From contig JAHCHE010000003.1 in NCBI GenBank assembly GCA_026129905.1, positions 62,001-126,000 on the forward strand: a DNA stretch of 64,000 bases, read 5' to 3'. The first letter of the stretch is position 1. Each line of letters starts with the position of its first letter. This document shows positions 1-8,795 of the stretch, in pieces. The position numbers were made by a program, and so were the translations under genes. Source of the stretch: Bryobacteraceae bacterium (GTDB lineage: Bacteria > Acidobacteriota > Terriglobia > Bryobacterales > Bryobacteraceae). Under the pieces are notes generated by a model that did not search any database, was not told the origin of the DNA, and worked only from the letters and a program-made list of their open reading frames with translations.

Positions 1-844
1 GCCAGTCGTGCCAGACCCCGTCCGGATCGTGCGACGCGGCGGTGAGCGTGTACTCCTGCGGGCACAGGTTGCAGCAAAACGAAAATGTCACCCGCAGCGT
101 CGTCCCCGCCGCGCACGGTCCCAGCGGCGCCCCTTCCAACTCGGTGTTCGTGCCGAAAACCTCGAAGCCGATGCGCGTGCGGATCATGATGCCGACCACC
201 GGGTCGGCCACGTCTTTCGCGAAGCGGACCGTCACCCGCGCCGCGACCTCCGCGCCGCTCTGCCACACCATCGCCGGGCGCCCCGACGCATCCAGGGTCT
301 CCAGGCCGGCGACCTCCGCCCGGCCATCGCCGCGCCGGAGGGAAGGCGCAAGCGGCTGCGCGATCGACCGGCCCCATTCCTGGAGCCTTCCCGCAATGTG
401 ACGGTTGTACTTGTCGAGGACCTCGCGGGGGTCGCCCTTGGCCGCGATCCGGCCTTCCTTCAACCACCAGATCTCGTCGCAAAATGCGCGCAGCAGGTCC
501 TGTTCATGGCTCGCTACCAGGACGGTGACGCCGGCGCGCCGCAGGCGCTCGATGCCCGCCAAGGCCCGTGCGCGAACCAGCGCGTCGTGCATCGCGAAGG
601 CATGGTCCAGAGCCAGCGTGCCCGCCGGCGCGAGGTTCAACGGTTCGCCTACGCCGAGCAGCCGGCGCGGCTCGGTGGCGTCCACCAGGCCCGAAACGGG
701 CTGGCCCAATCCCGCCGCCAGCCGCAGCAGCGCGCGTTTGCCCGAGCCGTCCTCGCCGATGATGCCGATGACGGCGCCGTTCGGCGCGGTTACGCTCACC
801 TGTTCGAGCGGCGGGCAGTTCACTTCCCGGAACACGAGAGCCAT
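1..844 (-). CDS. Degenerate ABC ATPase fused to a Wzt-type C-terminal domain (partial, runs off left edge)
   Basis: At least 281 codons are open from the ATG at 844 to the window edge, with no stop. The N-terminus resembles polysaccharide-export (Wzt/TagH) ATPases but is broken as an enzyme. The Walker A reads GEDGSGKR (residues 30-37), with Arg where Ser/Thr is expected. Only about 40 residues separate it from a Walker B-like LALDH (77-81), where normal family members have over 100, so the Q-loop and LSGGQ signature are absent. The Walker B Glu is His. The switch region VASHEQD (His113) is kept. From about residue 160 a beta-rich region resembles the Wzt C-terminal domain, which binds the end of O-antigen chains. 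I infer a carbohydrate-recognition or regulatory subunit rather than an active ATPase. It diverges from the gene at 866 with 21 bp between starts. Confidence 0.8.
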   Translation of the reverse strand, partial: MALVFREVNCPPLEQVSVTAPNGAVIGIIGEDGSGKRALLRLAAGLGQPVSGLVDATEPRRLLGVGEPLNLAPAGTLALDHAFAMHDALVRARALAGIERLRRAGVTVLVASHEQDLLRAFCDEIWWLKEGRIAAKGDPREVLDKYNRHIAGRLQEWGRSIAQPLAPSLRRGDGRAEVAGLETLDASGRPAMVWQSGAEVAARVTVRFAKDVADPVVGIMIRTRIGFEVFGTNTELEGAPLGPCAAGTTLRVTFSFCCNLCPQEYTLTAASHDPDGVWHDW

Positions 845-865
845 CCCAGATAGAATAGCCAGTTC

Positions 866-2212
866 ATGCCAAAGAGTCTTGCCGCGTTGGGAGTCCTCTG
901 CCTCTTCGGCTGCGCGCGCGGGGAATTCAAGCTGACGCAAACCACCGGCGTGGTGCGCCTGCCGGCGGGGATCGTCGAGGTTGCCCGGGAACTGGAGATC
1001 GCGCCCGGGGCCCACGATCTGGAAATCGTCGGCGCGCCGGAAGGGACCACGCTGCGCGCCGCCGCCGGGTTCGACGGCCGGGCGGTATTGAGCTTCCGCG
1101 ACGCGAAGCGAATTCGCCTGCAAGGGTTCACCATCGACGGCAACCGCCTGGCGCTCGAACAGCGAACGGAGATTCCTCCGTCCGACATTCCTTTTATCGA
1201 CTACTTCTGCAACAACGGCGTGATCGCGCAGAACGCGGAGGAGTTGGAGATATCCTCGGTCCGCTTTGTGAATATCGCGAATTTCGCCGTGATTGTCTCG
1301 GAATCGCGGAATATTGTCCTGGACAAAATCGAGGTCAGCGACAGCGGTTCCCGCAATGCCGCCGGCCGGAACAACACGTCGGGCGGCGTGCTGCTGGAGG
1401 AGGGCGTCCAGGACTTCACCGTCCGCGACGGCCTGTTCGTCAACGTTCTCGGCAACGGCGTCTGGACGCATTCCCTCTATACATCCCCGCGCAACCGCAA
1501 AGGAGTCGTCGCGGGAAACGCCTTCCGGAACATCGGCCGCGACGCGATACAGGTGGGCCACGCGACGGAGGTCCTCGTCGAGCGCAACACGGGCGAGGGC
1601 ATCGGCTATCCCGTCGACGCGGTGGACGTCGAAGGCGGCGGCACGCCCGTAGCCATCGACACCGCCGGCGACGTGGACGCGACGATCTATCGCATCAACC
1701 GCTTCGAGGAGATCAACGGGAAGTGCGTCGACCTCGACGGCTTCCATGACGGCGAGGTGAGCGGCAACGTCTGCGTCAACAAGGGCAGGGCGGAGGACTA
1801 CCCGTTCGGCCATTACGGCATCGTGATGAACAACGCCAACCCCGATATGAATTCGCGCAATATCCGGATCGCGGACAACGTCATCGACGGCGTGAAATTC
1901 GGCGGCATTTTCGTCATCGGCTCGGGTCATCGAGTGGAGAACAACACGCTGCGCAACGTCAACGCCGCCGGCTGCAACGAGAGCGGCGCCCGCTTCGGCT
2001 GCCTGCACTTCCCCGATGAGCCGGACATCCTCCGCAGCGGCATCTACCTCGGCCGCGGCGCCGAGCGGCCCGACGCGGCGCGCGATAATCTGGTCCAGGG
2101 AAACGAAATTACCGGACACGGCATGGCGGCCCGGTGCGTCGGCTTCGCGCCGGGCGTCTCCCGCAGCGCCAACCGGGTCCGGAACAATCGCTGCGCGGAC
2201 GGAAAAAGATGA
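866..2212 (+). CDS. Right-handed parallel beta-helix lipoprotein
   Basis: 448 residues. The N-terminus is a short hydrophobic signal ending in LFGC (residues 13-16), a plausible lipobox, so the protein is probably a lipoprotein. The body consists of irregular repeats of the kind -N-x-(I/V)-x-x-(N/S)-x-(F/V)-, seen as stretches such as VRDGLFVNVLGNGVW, DNVIDGVKFGGIFVIG and VENNTLRNVN, typical of PbH1 pectate-lyase-like beta-helices that bind or cleave polysaccharides. No catalytic motif is obvious. The stop overlaps the start of the next gene by 4 nt (ATGA), so the two are translationally coupled. Alternative: a structural surface protein rather than an enzyme. Confidence 0.8.
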   Translation: MPKSLAALGVLCLFGCARGEFKLTQTTGVVRLPAGIVEVARELEIAPGAHDLEIVGAPEGTTLRAAAGFDGRAVLSFRDAKRIRLQGFTIDGNRLALEQRTEIPPSDIPFIDYFCNNGVIAQNAEELEISSVRFVNIANFAVIVSESRNIVLDKIEVSDSGSRNAAGRNNTSGGVLLEEGVQDFTVRDGLFVNVLGNGVWTHSLYTSPRNRKGVVAGNAFRNIGRDAIQVGHATEVLVERNTGEGIGYPVDAVDVEGGGTPVAIDTAGDVDATIYRINRFEEINGKCVDLDGFHDGEVSGNVCVNKGRAEDYPFGHYGIVMNNANPDMNSRNIRIADNVIDGVKFGGIFVIGSGHRVENNTLRNVNAAGCNESGARFGCLHFPDEPDILRSGIYLGRGAERPDAARDNLVQGNEITGHGMAARCVGFAPGVSRSANRVRNNRCADGKR

Positions 2213-3522
2213 TTGAGGGCGGCGTCGACGACGTGATGCGGGCCGAGTGGAACCGCCGTGCGCGCGAGGACGCGAACTACTACGTCGCGTTCGGGCGGCG
2301 GGATCAGGACGAAGGCGAATTCTTCGAGACCGGCTCGGAAATGGCGACCAGCCTCATCGCGGAGCTGAGGCGCCTGCCGCCGGGCATCGGCCCCCGCGCG
2401 CGTCGCGCCCTCGAAATCGGCTGCGGGCCGGGACGCCTGATGCGGCCGCTCAGCCGCCACGTCGGCGAGATTCATGGCGTCGACGTCTCCGACGAGATGA
2501 TCCGGTTGGCGCGCGAGCGGCTCCGCGACCTCCCGCACGCCCACGTCCATCACGCTCCCGGCTCGGACTTGGCGGCCTTCGCCGACGAGTCGTTCGACTT
2601 CGTCTACTCCTACGCCGTCTTTCAACACATCCCGAGCCGCGAGGTGGTGCTGCGCTATCTGCGCGAATCCCGGCGCGTGCTGAAGCCCGGCGGCATTGCT
2701 CGCTTCCAGTTAAATGGTCTTCCGGAATCCGGCGCCCAGTACGACACCTGGTGCGGCGTGCGAATCAGCGCCGCGGAAGTGGCCGCCTTCGCCCGCGACA
2801 ACGACCTTCAACTGCTCGCGCTCGAAGGGCTGGCTACGCAGTACCTCTGGACGACCTGGCGCAAGCGGGCGCCCGGCGGGCCGGCGCCATCCGACAAGGG
2901 GCCCGTAACCATCCGCCGTTTGACGAACGCCTTCAGCAGCGAACCCGTAGCGCCCACGCGCGGGCGGTTCGCGTCAATTTCCTTATGGGTGGAGAACCTC
3001 CCGCCGGAATGCGACTTGAACTCGCTGTCCGTGGTGGTGGCGGGAGAACCGGGGTTCGTCTCCTACATCGGCCCTCCGGAAATGGACGGCCTCCAGCAGG
3101 TCAACGCGCTGCTCCCGGAAGGGCTGGGCACGGGCCTCCAGCCCGTGAACGTGCTCTGGCGCGGCGAGGATCTGTGTCCGCCCGCAACCCTGCGGCTCGT
3201 GCCGCCGGGCCCGCCGGTTCCGCGCGTGGTTTCGGTGAGCGACGGCGTTGACCTGCTGTCCGGAACCACGATCGGGTCCGGGTGTGTGAAGGTGGTTCTC
3301 GAGGAGGTCGCTCATCCGGAGGACCTTCGAGCGGCCGTCGAGGGACAGGCGCTCGGCGCCAAAGAGGTATTCTGCACCGATCCCAGGCTGCCGAAGTACG
3401 AAGTCAACTTCCGGATTCCCGAGAATCTGGCGGCGGGCCCGGCGCGGCTGGAACTGGCAATCGGGCGAAGGAGCTTCCCGGCCGTCGATCTGGAAGTCCG
3501 GGCCCGGCTTGGCGGTCAGTAA
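2209..3522 (+). CDS. SAM-dependent class I methyltransferase with C-terminal Ig-like region
   Basis: 437 residues from the ATG at 2209, which overlaps the upstream stop (ATGA). An in-frame upstream extension exists but would lie inside the preceding gene. The Rossmann methyltransferase core is clear: motif I ALEIGCGPGRL (about residues 64-74), an acidic end of beta-2 in HGVDVSDEM, SFDFVYSYAVFQHI and the post-motif RRVLKPGGI. After about residue 230 the sequence changes to a beta-rich, Pro/Gly-rich region with two apparent Ig-like units (for example VVVAGEPGFVSYIGPPEMDG). The substrate is unknown. The coupling to a beta-helix lipoprotein and closeness to a Wzt-like gene suggest glycan modification. 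Confidence 0.8.
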   Translation: MIEGGVDDVMRAEWNRRAREDANYYVAFGRRDQDEGEFFETGSEMATSLIAELRRLPPGIGPRARRALEIGCGPGRLMRPLSRHVGEIHGVDVSDEMIRLARERLRDLPHAHVHHAPGSDLAAFADESFDFVYSYAVFQHIPSREVVLRYLRESRRVLKPGGIARFQLNGLPESGAQYDTWCGVRISAAEVAAFARDNDLQLLALEGLATQYLWTTWRKRAPGGPAPSDKGPVTIRRLTNAFSSEPVAPTRGRFASISLWVENLPPECDLNSLSVVVAGEPGFVSYIGPPEMDGLQQVNALLPEGLGTGLQPVNVLWRGEDLCPPATLRLVPPGPPVPRVVSVSDGVDLLSGTTIGSGCVKVVLEEVAHPEDLRAAVEGQALGAKEVFCTDPRLPKYEVNFRIPENLAAGPARLELAIGRRSFPAVDLEVRARLGGQ

Positions 3523-3531
3523 GTGGATGCA

Positions 3532-3580
3532 CCGTATATAGATAAACTTCTTGACGAACCCCTATATATTGGGGCATGAT
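3532..3580 (+). promoter_or_regulatory. nrdJ promoter with tandem NrdR boxes
   Basis: Two AT-rich dyads lie 30 bp apart. Box 2 core CTATATATTG (3562-3571) fits the NrdR consensus core CwATATaTwG exactly and is flanked by CCCC/GGGG arms (3559-3574). Box 1 core CCGTATATAG (3532-3541) matches 8 of 10 positions. A -35 TTGACG (3551-3556) and a weak -10 CATGAT (3575-3580) place box 2 inside the promoter spacer, consistent with repression by NrdR-ATP/dATP. The target gene nrdJ starts 80 nt downstream. Confidence 0.75.
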
Positions 3581-3659
3581 TTCATTGTCGGCTAAATCGC
3601 CGTTTGCGCGATTTTCCACAGCTTGCCGGAGGGGCTAGCGATTGCGTCGAGGAGAACAC

Positions 3660-6452
3660 ATGGGACAGCTCACTCAAACACACAGCGAACGGAAGCGATC
3701 CTTGCCGGTGGCCGAGCGCACCGGCGTTTCCTTCCCCCGTTACTTCACGGCCGCGCTGGAAGCGGGCAAGACGCCGTACGACGACCTGCAGTGGGAACTG
3801 CGCACGGCCACCATCGGCAACGACAAAGGGGAAGTGCTCTTCGAGCAGCGCGACGTGGAGGTCCCCGCGGATTGGTCCCAGACCGCCACGAACATCGTCG
3901 CCAGCAAGTATTTCCACGGCAAATTGGGCTCTCCCGAGCGCGAGCGCAGCGTCGCCGAGTTGATCCACCGCGTCGTGGACACCATCGCGAACTGGGGCAG
4001 CGAGGGCCGGTACTTCAAGACTGCGGAGGATGCCGCGAACTTCCGCGACGAGTTGGCCCACCTGATGTTGGCGCAGAAGGCCTGCTTCAACTCCCCGGTC
4101 TGGTTCAACGTCGGGGTCCGGGAGGCGCGCGGTTACGGCTGGTACTACGACGAGACGTCCCAGACGGTCCTGCGGCTGGGCAAGGGCAACCCGAGGCCGC
4201 AGTGCTCGGCCTGCTTCATCAACTCCGTTCAGGACACGCTCGAATCGATTCTCGACCTCGCCAAGACTGAAGGCATGCTCTTCAAGTGGGGTTCCGGGAC
4301 GGGCACCAACCTCTCGCCGCTGCGGGAAGAAAACGGCATACTGTCCGGCGGCGGGCGCGCCTCCGGCCCTATGAGTTTCATGAAGGGGCTGGACGCCTTC
4401 GCCGGCGTCATCAAGTCCGGCGGCAAGACGCGCCGCGCGGCGAAGATGGTGATCCTCAACGCCGACCACCCCGACATCGAGCGGTTCATCTGGTGCAAAG
4501 CCAAGGAGGAGAAGAAGGCCCACACGCTGATCGACTCCGGCTACGACCCCTCGCTGGACGGCGAAGCGTACGGCTCCATCTTCTTCCAGAACGCCAACAA
4601 TTCGGTCCGCGTCACCGACGAGTTCATGCTCGCCGCCGTGGAGGGCCGCGATTGGTGGACCAAGTCCGTCCTGAGCGGACAGCCGGTAAAGCGCTACAAG
4701 GCGCGCGACCTGCTGAAGCACATCGCCGAAGCCACGCACCAGTGCGGCGATCCGGGCATGCAGTTCGACACCACCGTCAACCGCTGGCACACGTCGAAAG
4801 CCAGCGGGCGGATCAACGCCTCCAACCCCTGCTCCGAGTACATGTTCCTGGACGACTCGGCCTGCAACCTGGCGTCGCTGAACCTGGCGAAGTTCCTCGA
4901 CCCCAGCGGCCGCTTCGACGCCGAGGCGTTCCGCCGCGCGGTGGATACGGTCATCCTGGCCCAGGAGATCATCGTCGACAATGCCAGCTACCCGACCGAG
5001 AAGATCGCCCGCAATTCACGGGACTTCCGGCCGCTCGGGCTGGGCTACGCCAACCTGGGCGCGCTGCTGATGTCGCTCGGCATGCCCTATGACAGCGAGC
5101 AGGGGCGGGCGTGGGCGTCGGCCATCACCGCCATCATGTGCGGCCAGGCCTACCTGACCAGCGCGCGGATCGCGGAGGCCACCGGGCCGTTTCCCGAATA
5201 CGCCATCAACGAGGACTCGTTCCTGGAGGTCATCCGCATGCACGGCGAGGCGGTGAACGGCATCGACGGCAAGCTGGCCCCGCCGGAACTCGTCGAATCG
5301 GCCCGCGCCTGCTGGCGCGATGCCTACCGTCAAGGGCAGCGGTCGGGCTTCCGCAACGCGCAGGCCACCGTAATCGCCCCAACCGGCACCATCGGCTTCA
5401 TGATGGACTGCGATACCACCGGAATCGAACCCGAACTGGCGCTGGTGAAGTACAAGAAGCTGGTGGGCGGCGGCGTTATCAAGATCGTCAACAACACGGT
5501 CCCGCAGGCGCTGATCCGCCTCGGGTACAACACCGGCCAGGTGGACGCCATCGTCAATCACATCGACGCCACCGGGACCGTTGAAGGCGCCCCGCACCTC
5601 AAGGAGCAGCACCTCGCCGTTTTCGATACCAGCTTCCGCCCGCAGAACGGGACCCGCTTTATCCACCACATGGGACATGTGCGGATGATGTCGGCCGTAC
5701 AGCCGTTCATCTCCGGCGCCATCTCGAAGACCATCAACATGCCGGAGGAGTCCACGGTGGAAGACATCATGGACGCCTACGCGGAAAGCTGGCGGCTGGG
5801 GTTGAAAGCCGTAGCCATCTACCGCGACAACTCCAAGCGCGTACAGCCGCTGAGCGCCGCGGGCAAGGGCGAGAAACGAGCCGCGGCGGCCGCCGTTACG
5901 GAAAAGATCGTCTACCGGCCCGTGCGGCGCAAGCTGCCGGACGAGCGGCAGTCGATCACCCACAAGTTCTCCATCGGCGGACACGAGGGCTACCTGACGG
6001 TCGGGCTGTTCGAGGACGGCAGTCCCGGCGAGTTGTTTGTCACCATGGCCAAGGAGGGCTCGACCATTTCGGGCCTCATGGACAGCTTCGCCACCGCCAT
6101 CAGTTACGCGCTTCAATACGGGGTGCCGCTGAAGTTCTTCGTCGACAAGTTCAGCCACGTGCGGTTTGAGCCCAGCGGCTGGACGGGCAATTCGCAAGTG
6201 CCCTACGCCAAGTCGATCATGGACTACATCTTCCGCTGGCTTGGCCTGAAGTTTCTCGGACCGGAGTACGCGGGCGGCGAGGCGGGCGACAGCGCCCGGC
6301 TGCGGCCCACCGAACCGGAGCCGCAGCAATCCCTTCCGTTCGACAGCGCGCTGTCCGATGCGCCGCTGTGCGCCGAGTGCGGCGGCCTGATGACCCGGAA
6401 CGGCTCCTGCTACAAGTGCGAAAACTGCGGCGGCACCAGCGGTTGTAGCTAG
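3660..6452 (+). CDS. nrdJ: Adenosylcobalamin-dependent (class II) ribonucleoside-diphosphate reductase
   Basis: 930 residues from the ATG at 3660, preceded by GAGGAG; an in-frame TTG lies 18 nt upstream but has no better site. The enzyme reduces ribonucleotides to deoxyribonucleotides using B12. The redox-active QCSAC cysteines are at 182/185. The active-site NPCSE (389-393) holds the thiyl-radical Cys391 and Glu393. Phosphate-binding APTGTIGFM and a C-terminal extension with LTVGLFEDGSPGELFV follow. The C-terminus ends in a Cys-rich zinc-binding tail (about 904-930) of the CxxC...CxxCxxC type, as in family members about 900-1000 residues long. Being oxygen-independent, it serves aerobic and anaerobic growth. 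The tandem NrdR boxes upstream indicate dNTP-sensing control. Confidence 0.97.
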   Translation: MGQLTQTHSERKRSLPVAERTGVSFPRYFTAALEAGKTPYDDLQWELRTATIGNDKGEVLFEQRDVEVPADWSQTATNIVASKYFHGKLGSPERERSVAELIHRVVDTIANWGSEGRYFKTAEDAANFRDELAHLMLAQKACFNSPVWFNVGVREARGYGWYYDETSQTVLRLGKGNPRPQCSACFINSVQDTLESILDLAKTEGMLFKWGSGTGTNLSPLREENGILSGGGRASGPMSFMKGLDAFAGVIKSGGKTRRAAKMVILNADHPDIERFIWCKAKEEKKAHTLIDSGYDPSLDGEAYGSIFFQNANNSVRVTDEFMLAAVEGRDWWTKSVLSGQPVKRYKARDLLKHIAEATHQCGDPGMQFDTTVNRWHTSKASGRINASNPCSEYMFLDDSACNLASLNLAKFLDPSGRFDAEAFRRAVDTVILAQEIIVDNASYPTEKIARNSRDFRPLGLGYANLGALLMSLGMPYDSEQGRAWASAITAIMCGQAYLTSARIAEATGPFPEYAINEDSFLEVIRMHGEAVNGIDGKLAPPELVESARACWRDAYRQGQRSGFRNAQATVIAPTGTIGFMMDCDTTGIEPELALVKYKKLVGGGVIKIVNNTVPQALIRLGYNTGQVDAIVNHIDATGTVEGAPHLKEQHLAVFDTSFRPQNGTRFIHHMGHVRMMSAVQPFISGAISKTINMPEESTVEDIMDAYAESWRLGLKAVAIYRDNSKRVQPLSAAGKGEKRAAAAAVTEKIVYRPVRRKLPDERQSITHKFSIGGHEGYLTVGLFEDGSPGELFVTMAKEGSTISGLMDSFATAISYALQYGVPLKFFVDKFSHVRFEPSGWTGNSQVPYAKSIMDYIFRWLGLKFLGPEYAGGEAGDSARLRPTEPEPQQSLPFDSALSDAPLCAECGGLMTRNGSCYKCENCGGTSGCS

Positions 6453-6593
6453 GCCGCTTCGCTTGTCAGCCAACAATGGAACAGCTTGTAAGCATCCCCG
6501 TGCATTGCCCTGTCGGCGCGCCATCAGGCATGCGGCCAGTTTTTCGCGCGCGTATGCATCGGGAGGCGGCTGACTTCAAGGAGCAGGCAACGT

Positions 6594-7673
6594 TCATCGC
6601 GCGCCGGCTGGAGAGTTCGATACCTGCTCGAGAATCGCGAAATCGCCTGGATTCCAGGCCTGCGCGATGACGTAGAGCTTACCGCCGGTCTCCCGCAACA
6701 CCGCGTTGTGGATGTGCAGGAAGTTGGCGAGCCCGAGATCTTCCTTGGGCATGATCGTCGAAATCAACTTGTCGTTCTCGACGATGTAGATCGGCGCGCC
6801 TTTGCTTCGGTCGGGACCGTCCAGCGCGCCCACGATGGCGTAGTTGCCGAGGTAGTAAATATCGCAGGGCAGGGAACCCAGCGGCATCCGTAGCGTGGAC
6901 AGGTATTGGCCGTAGCGGGTGAAACGATCGATCTCCGCGTTCGGACGGTCCGCGATGTCCAGCCGCTTCGTTCCCGGCGGAATCGCGATGCCGTGCCCCG
7001 TTCCGAACTGCCCGGCGCCCGTTCCTTTGCCGCCGAACGATAAGTCGTGCCAGGCCGTGCGCAGCGGATTCACGCCCAGAATTCTGGCGGTGAGCACGTA
7101 ATCCAGGTTGGAGTAGCCGGTGGTGACGTAGAGCAAGCCATCGAGTTGCTCGACGTCGGTGGGAACGAAGTTGCCGCGGCCTGCGAAGTAGTCGTTCGGG
7201 ACGGGATGTCCCAGGTCCTCTCCGGGCGCCGGCGGCTTCAGCGTGTTCACCAGTTTGCCGTCGACCGTCGTCGTGAAAACCCGGTTTGCTTCGTTGCCCG
7301 GAAACGTCAGGTAGGGCGTTCCGTCGGAGGCGGTCCAGATGGTGGCGTTGTGGAGGTTGGTGTCTTTCATCTCCGCGGGGGTGTCCACCATCCGCGTACT
7401 TTTCAGATCCGCGCTGATCTGGACGATCCCGGCGCCTTTCAGCGCGAAATAGGTCTCGCCTTTCCCCGGTCGGAGGTCCACGGCGAAGCCGCCGTGCGCC
7501 CCCTTTAGCGCCTTCTGGGCTTCGGGCGGAAGGTGGTCCGACCGGTAGAGCACGCGGAAGCGCATCTTGCCCTCGCCGCTGACCCCGTTCGCCGCGCTCT
7601 GCGCTCTGCCCCCCGCCAGCCAGCCGAGCGCCAGCAGACCGGCGAATACCGCTCCCATCGCGAATCGTTTCAT
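6594..7673 (-). CDS. Secreted beta-propeller-like protein (NHL/six-bladed type)
   Basis: 359 residues from the ATG at 7673, chosen because GGAGGGG precedes it and it begins a clean signal peptide (MKRFAMG...GGRAQSAA). The body has recurring beta-strand units with Asp/Gly turns (LHNATIWTASDGTPYLTF, VPTDVEQLDGLLYVTTGY, GHGIAIPPGTKRLDIADR, LGNYAIVGALDG), the look of an NHL/SMP-30-like propeller in which each blade contacts ligand from the central channel. No specific enzyme motif is recognised. It converges on nrdJ with 141 bp between them in which I see no gene. Confidence 0.75.
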   Translation of the reverse strand: MKRFAMGAVFAGLLALGWLAGGRAQSAANGVSGEGKMRFRVLYRSDHLPPEAQKALKGAHGGFAVDLRPGKGETYFALKGAGIVQISADLKSTRMVDTPAEMKDTNLHNATIWTASDGTPYLTFPGNEANRVFTTTVDGKLVNTLKPPAPGEDLGHPVPNDYFAGRGNFVPTDVEQLDGLLYVTTGYSNLDYVLTARILGVNPLRTAWHDLSFGGKGTGAGQFGTGHGIAIPPGTKRLDIADRPNAEIDRFTRYGQYLSTLRMPLGSLPCDIYYLGNYAIVGALDGPDRSKGAPIYIVENDKLISTIMPKEDLGLANFLHIHNAVLRETGGKLYVIAQAWNPGDFAILEQVSNSPAGAR

Positions 7674-7821
7674 TAGGATGCCCCTCCGGACCCGATTACG
7701 CATTAGACCATATCCGGGGGCCGAGGCCAACTGCTGGCGGCGCCGTTGAGGCCGGGCGCGGCATAGGCCCATCCCCCGGCAGCCCATGTGGCGTTAAGAT
7801 GCGAGTGGGAGGGAAAACGAT

Positions 7822-8535
7822 ATGAAGGTTGTCATATCTGTATTGACGCTCCTGACCCTCGCCGCGCCGCTGGCCTCCGCGGCCGACTTCTGGGAGAAGA
7901 GGCCGTTCCCAAACTGGAGCGTCTCCGATATTCAGAAGATGTTGACCGATTCCCCTTGGGCCCGTCCAGCGCTGGTCCCTCGGGAAACTCTATCTCGTGA
8001 AGCGAGCGATTCGGAAGCGCGCACGGGCGGGCGGACCGGTTGCGGGAGCTGTGCCGTTACCAGTTCCACCGCAACGGTCGAGTCGTTGCGTTCGCCCGAA
8101 CTTCAGGCGCCGCTCGCGGTGGTTGTTCGCTGGCTGTCGGCGCTGCCCGTAAAGCAGGCGCTCGTGAAACTCCGCTTTGGCGAGGAGGCGGCCGGTTCAC
8201 AAGCCGCCGAACTGCTCGCTCAGGCGGAAGAGCGGTACGTGGTGGGGATCTCCGGCTTGCCGGCCGCGCTGTTGCCGGACGCTTCGGAGGAAATTCGATC
8301 CAAGGCATTCCTCGAAATCAAGAACTCCGCGCCCATTGCTGCCGAGGACGCAGCGATCCGCGGCGAAGGTCAGGCGGTGAACCTCGTGCTGTACTTTCCC
8401 AGGCAGCGCACCGGCGGCGAGGTGATTTCGCTGAGTGATCGCGAGGTAACGGTGGCGCTGAAACTCGCGTCGGTCGGGATCAAGCGCAAATTCAAATTGT
8501 CCGACATGGTGTACCAGGGAAAGCTGGAGTTGTAG
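7822..8535 (+). CDS. Secreted hypothetical protein, acidobacterial FWxKxxxxxWS type
   Basis: 237 residues with a cleavable signal peptide ending ASAADFW. The mature N-terminus (DFWEKRPFPNWS..., then a K-M-L-x-x-SPWAR stretch) resembles a family of exported proteins I associate with Solibacter-type acidobacteria; I know no function for it. A GCGSC pair of cysteines is near residue 75. The remainder is mixed alpha/beta with a C-terminal beta-rich end. GGAGGG precedes the start. It stands alone, divergent from the propeller gene. Confidence 0.7.
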   Translation: MKVVISVLTLLTLAAPLASAADFWEKRPFPNWSVSDIQKMLTDSPWARPALVPRETLSREASDSEARTGGRTGCGSCAVTSSTATVESLRSPELQAPLAVVVRWLSALPVKQALVKLRFGEEAAGSQAAELLAQAEERYVVGISGLPAALLPDASEEIRSKAFLEIKNSAPIAAEDAAIRGEGQAVNLVLYFPRQRTGGEVISLSDREVTVALKLASVGIKRKFKLSDMVYQGKLEL

Positions 8536-8592
8536 CTTTCGTCGAATTGGCGCTCTCACTTCCGTAAACTGGCAGAATGGCTGCTGGAAACC

Positions 8593-8742
8593 ATGAAGCA
8601 CAGCATCGGTATCCTTCTCATGGGCGCGGGACTGTTACGCGGCGAGCAACTGGCGCCGGTCGCTCCGGGCGTCCCGCGTGAACGGGGAGGCCAGGTCCAT
8701 GCGCGGCAGGAGGGCGCGTATCTGCGGCTTACGGCGCGCTAG
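8593..8742 (+). CDS. Short ORF, probably the 5' remnant of a secreted protein gene
   Basis: 49 codons. The N-terminus looks like a signal peptide (KHSIGILLMGAGLLRGE) but the mature part stops after RQEGAYLRLTAR. A weak GGAAA lies just upstream. It sits in a patch that also holds an interrupted phosphotriesterase-family gene, so a truncated relic is more likely than a functional peptide. Confidence 0.3.
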   Translation: MKHSIGILLMGAGLLRGEQLAPVAPGVPRERGGQVHARQEGAYLRLTAR

Positions 8743-8795
8743 CGCTCAACAGCCAACCTGTAATAGCGATCGATAGGTTCTGTTCGCGGAGCATC

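Noticed and set aside
5016-6524. 502-codon minus-strand ORF opposite nrdJ
   Set aside because: Shadow of the strongly supported nrdJ gene; low-complexity Arg/Ala-rich product with no family resemblance.
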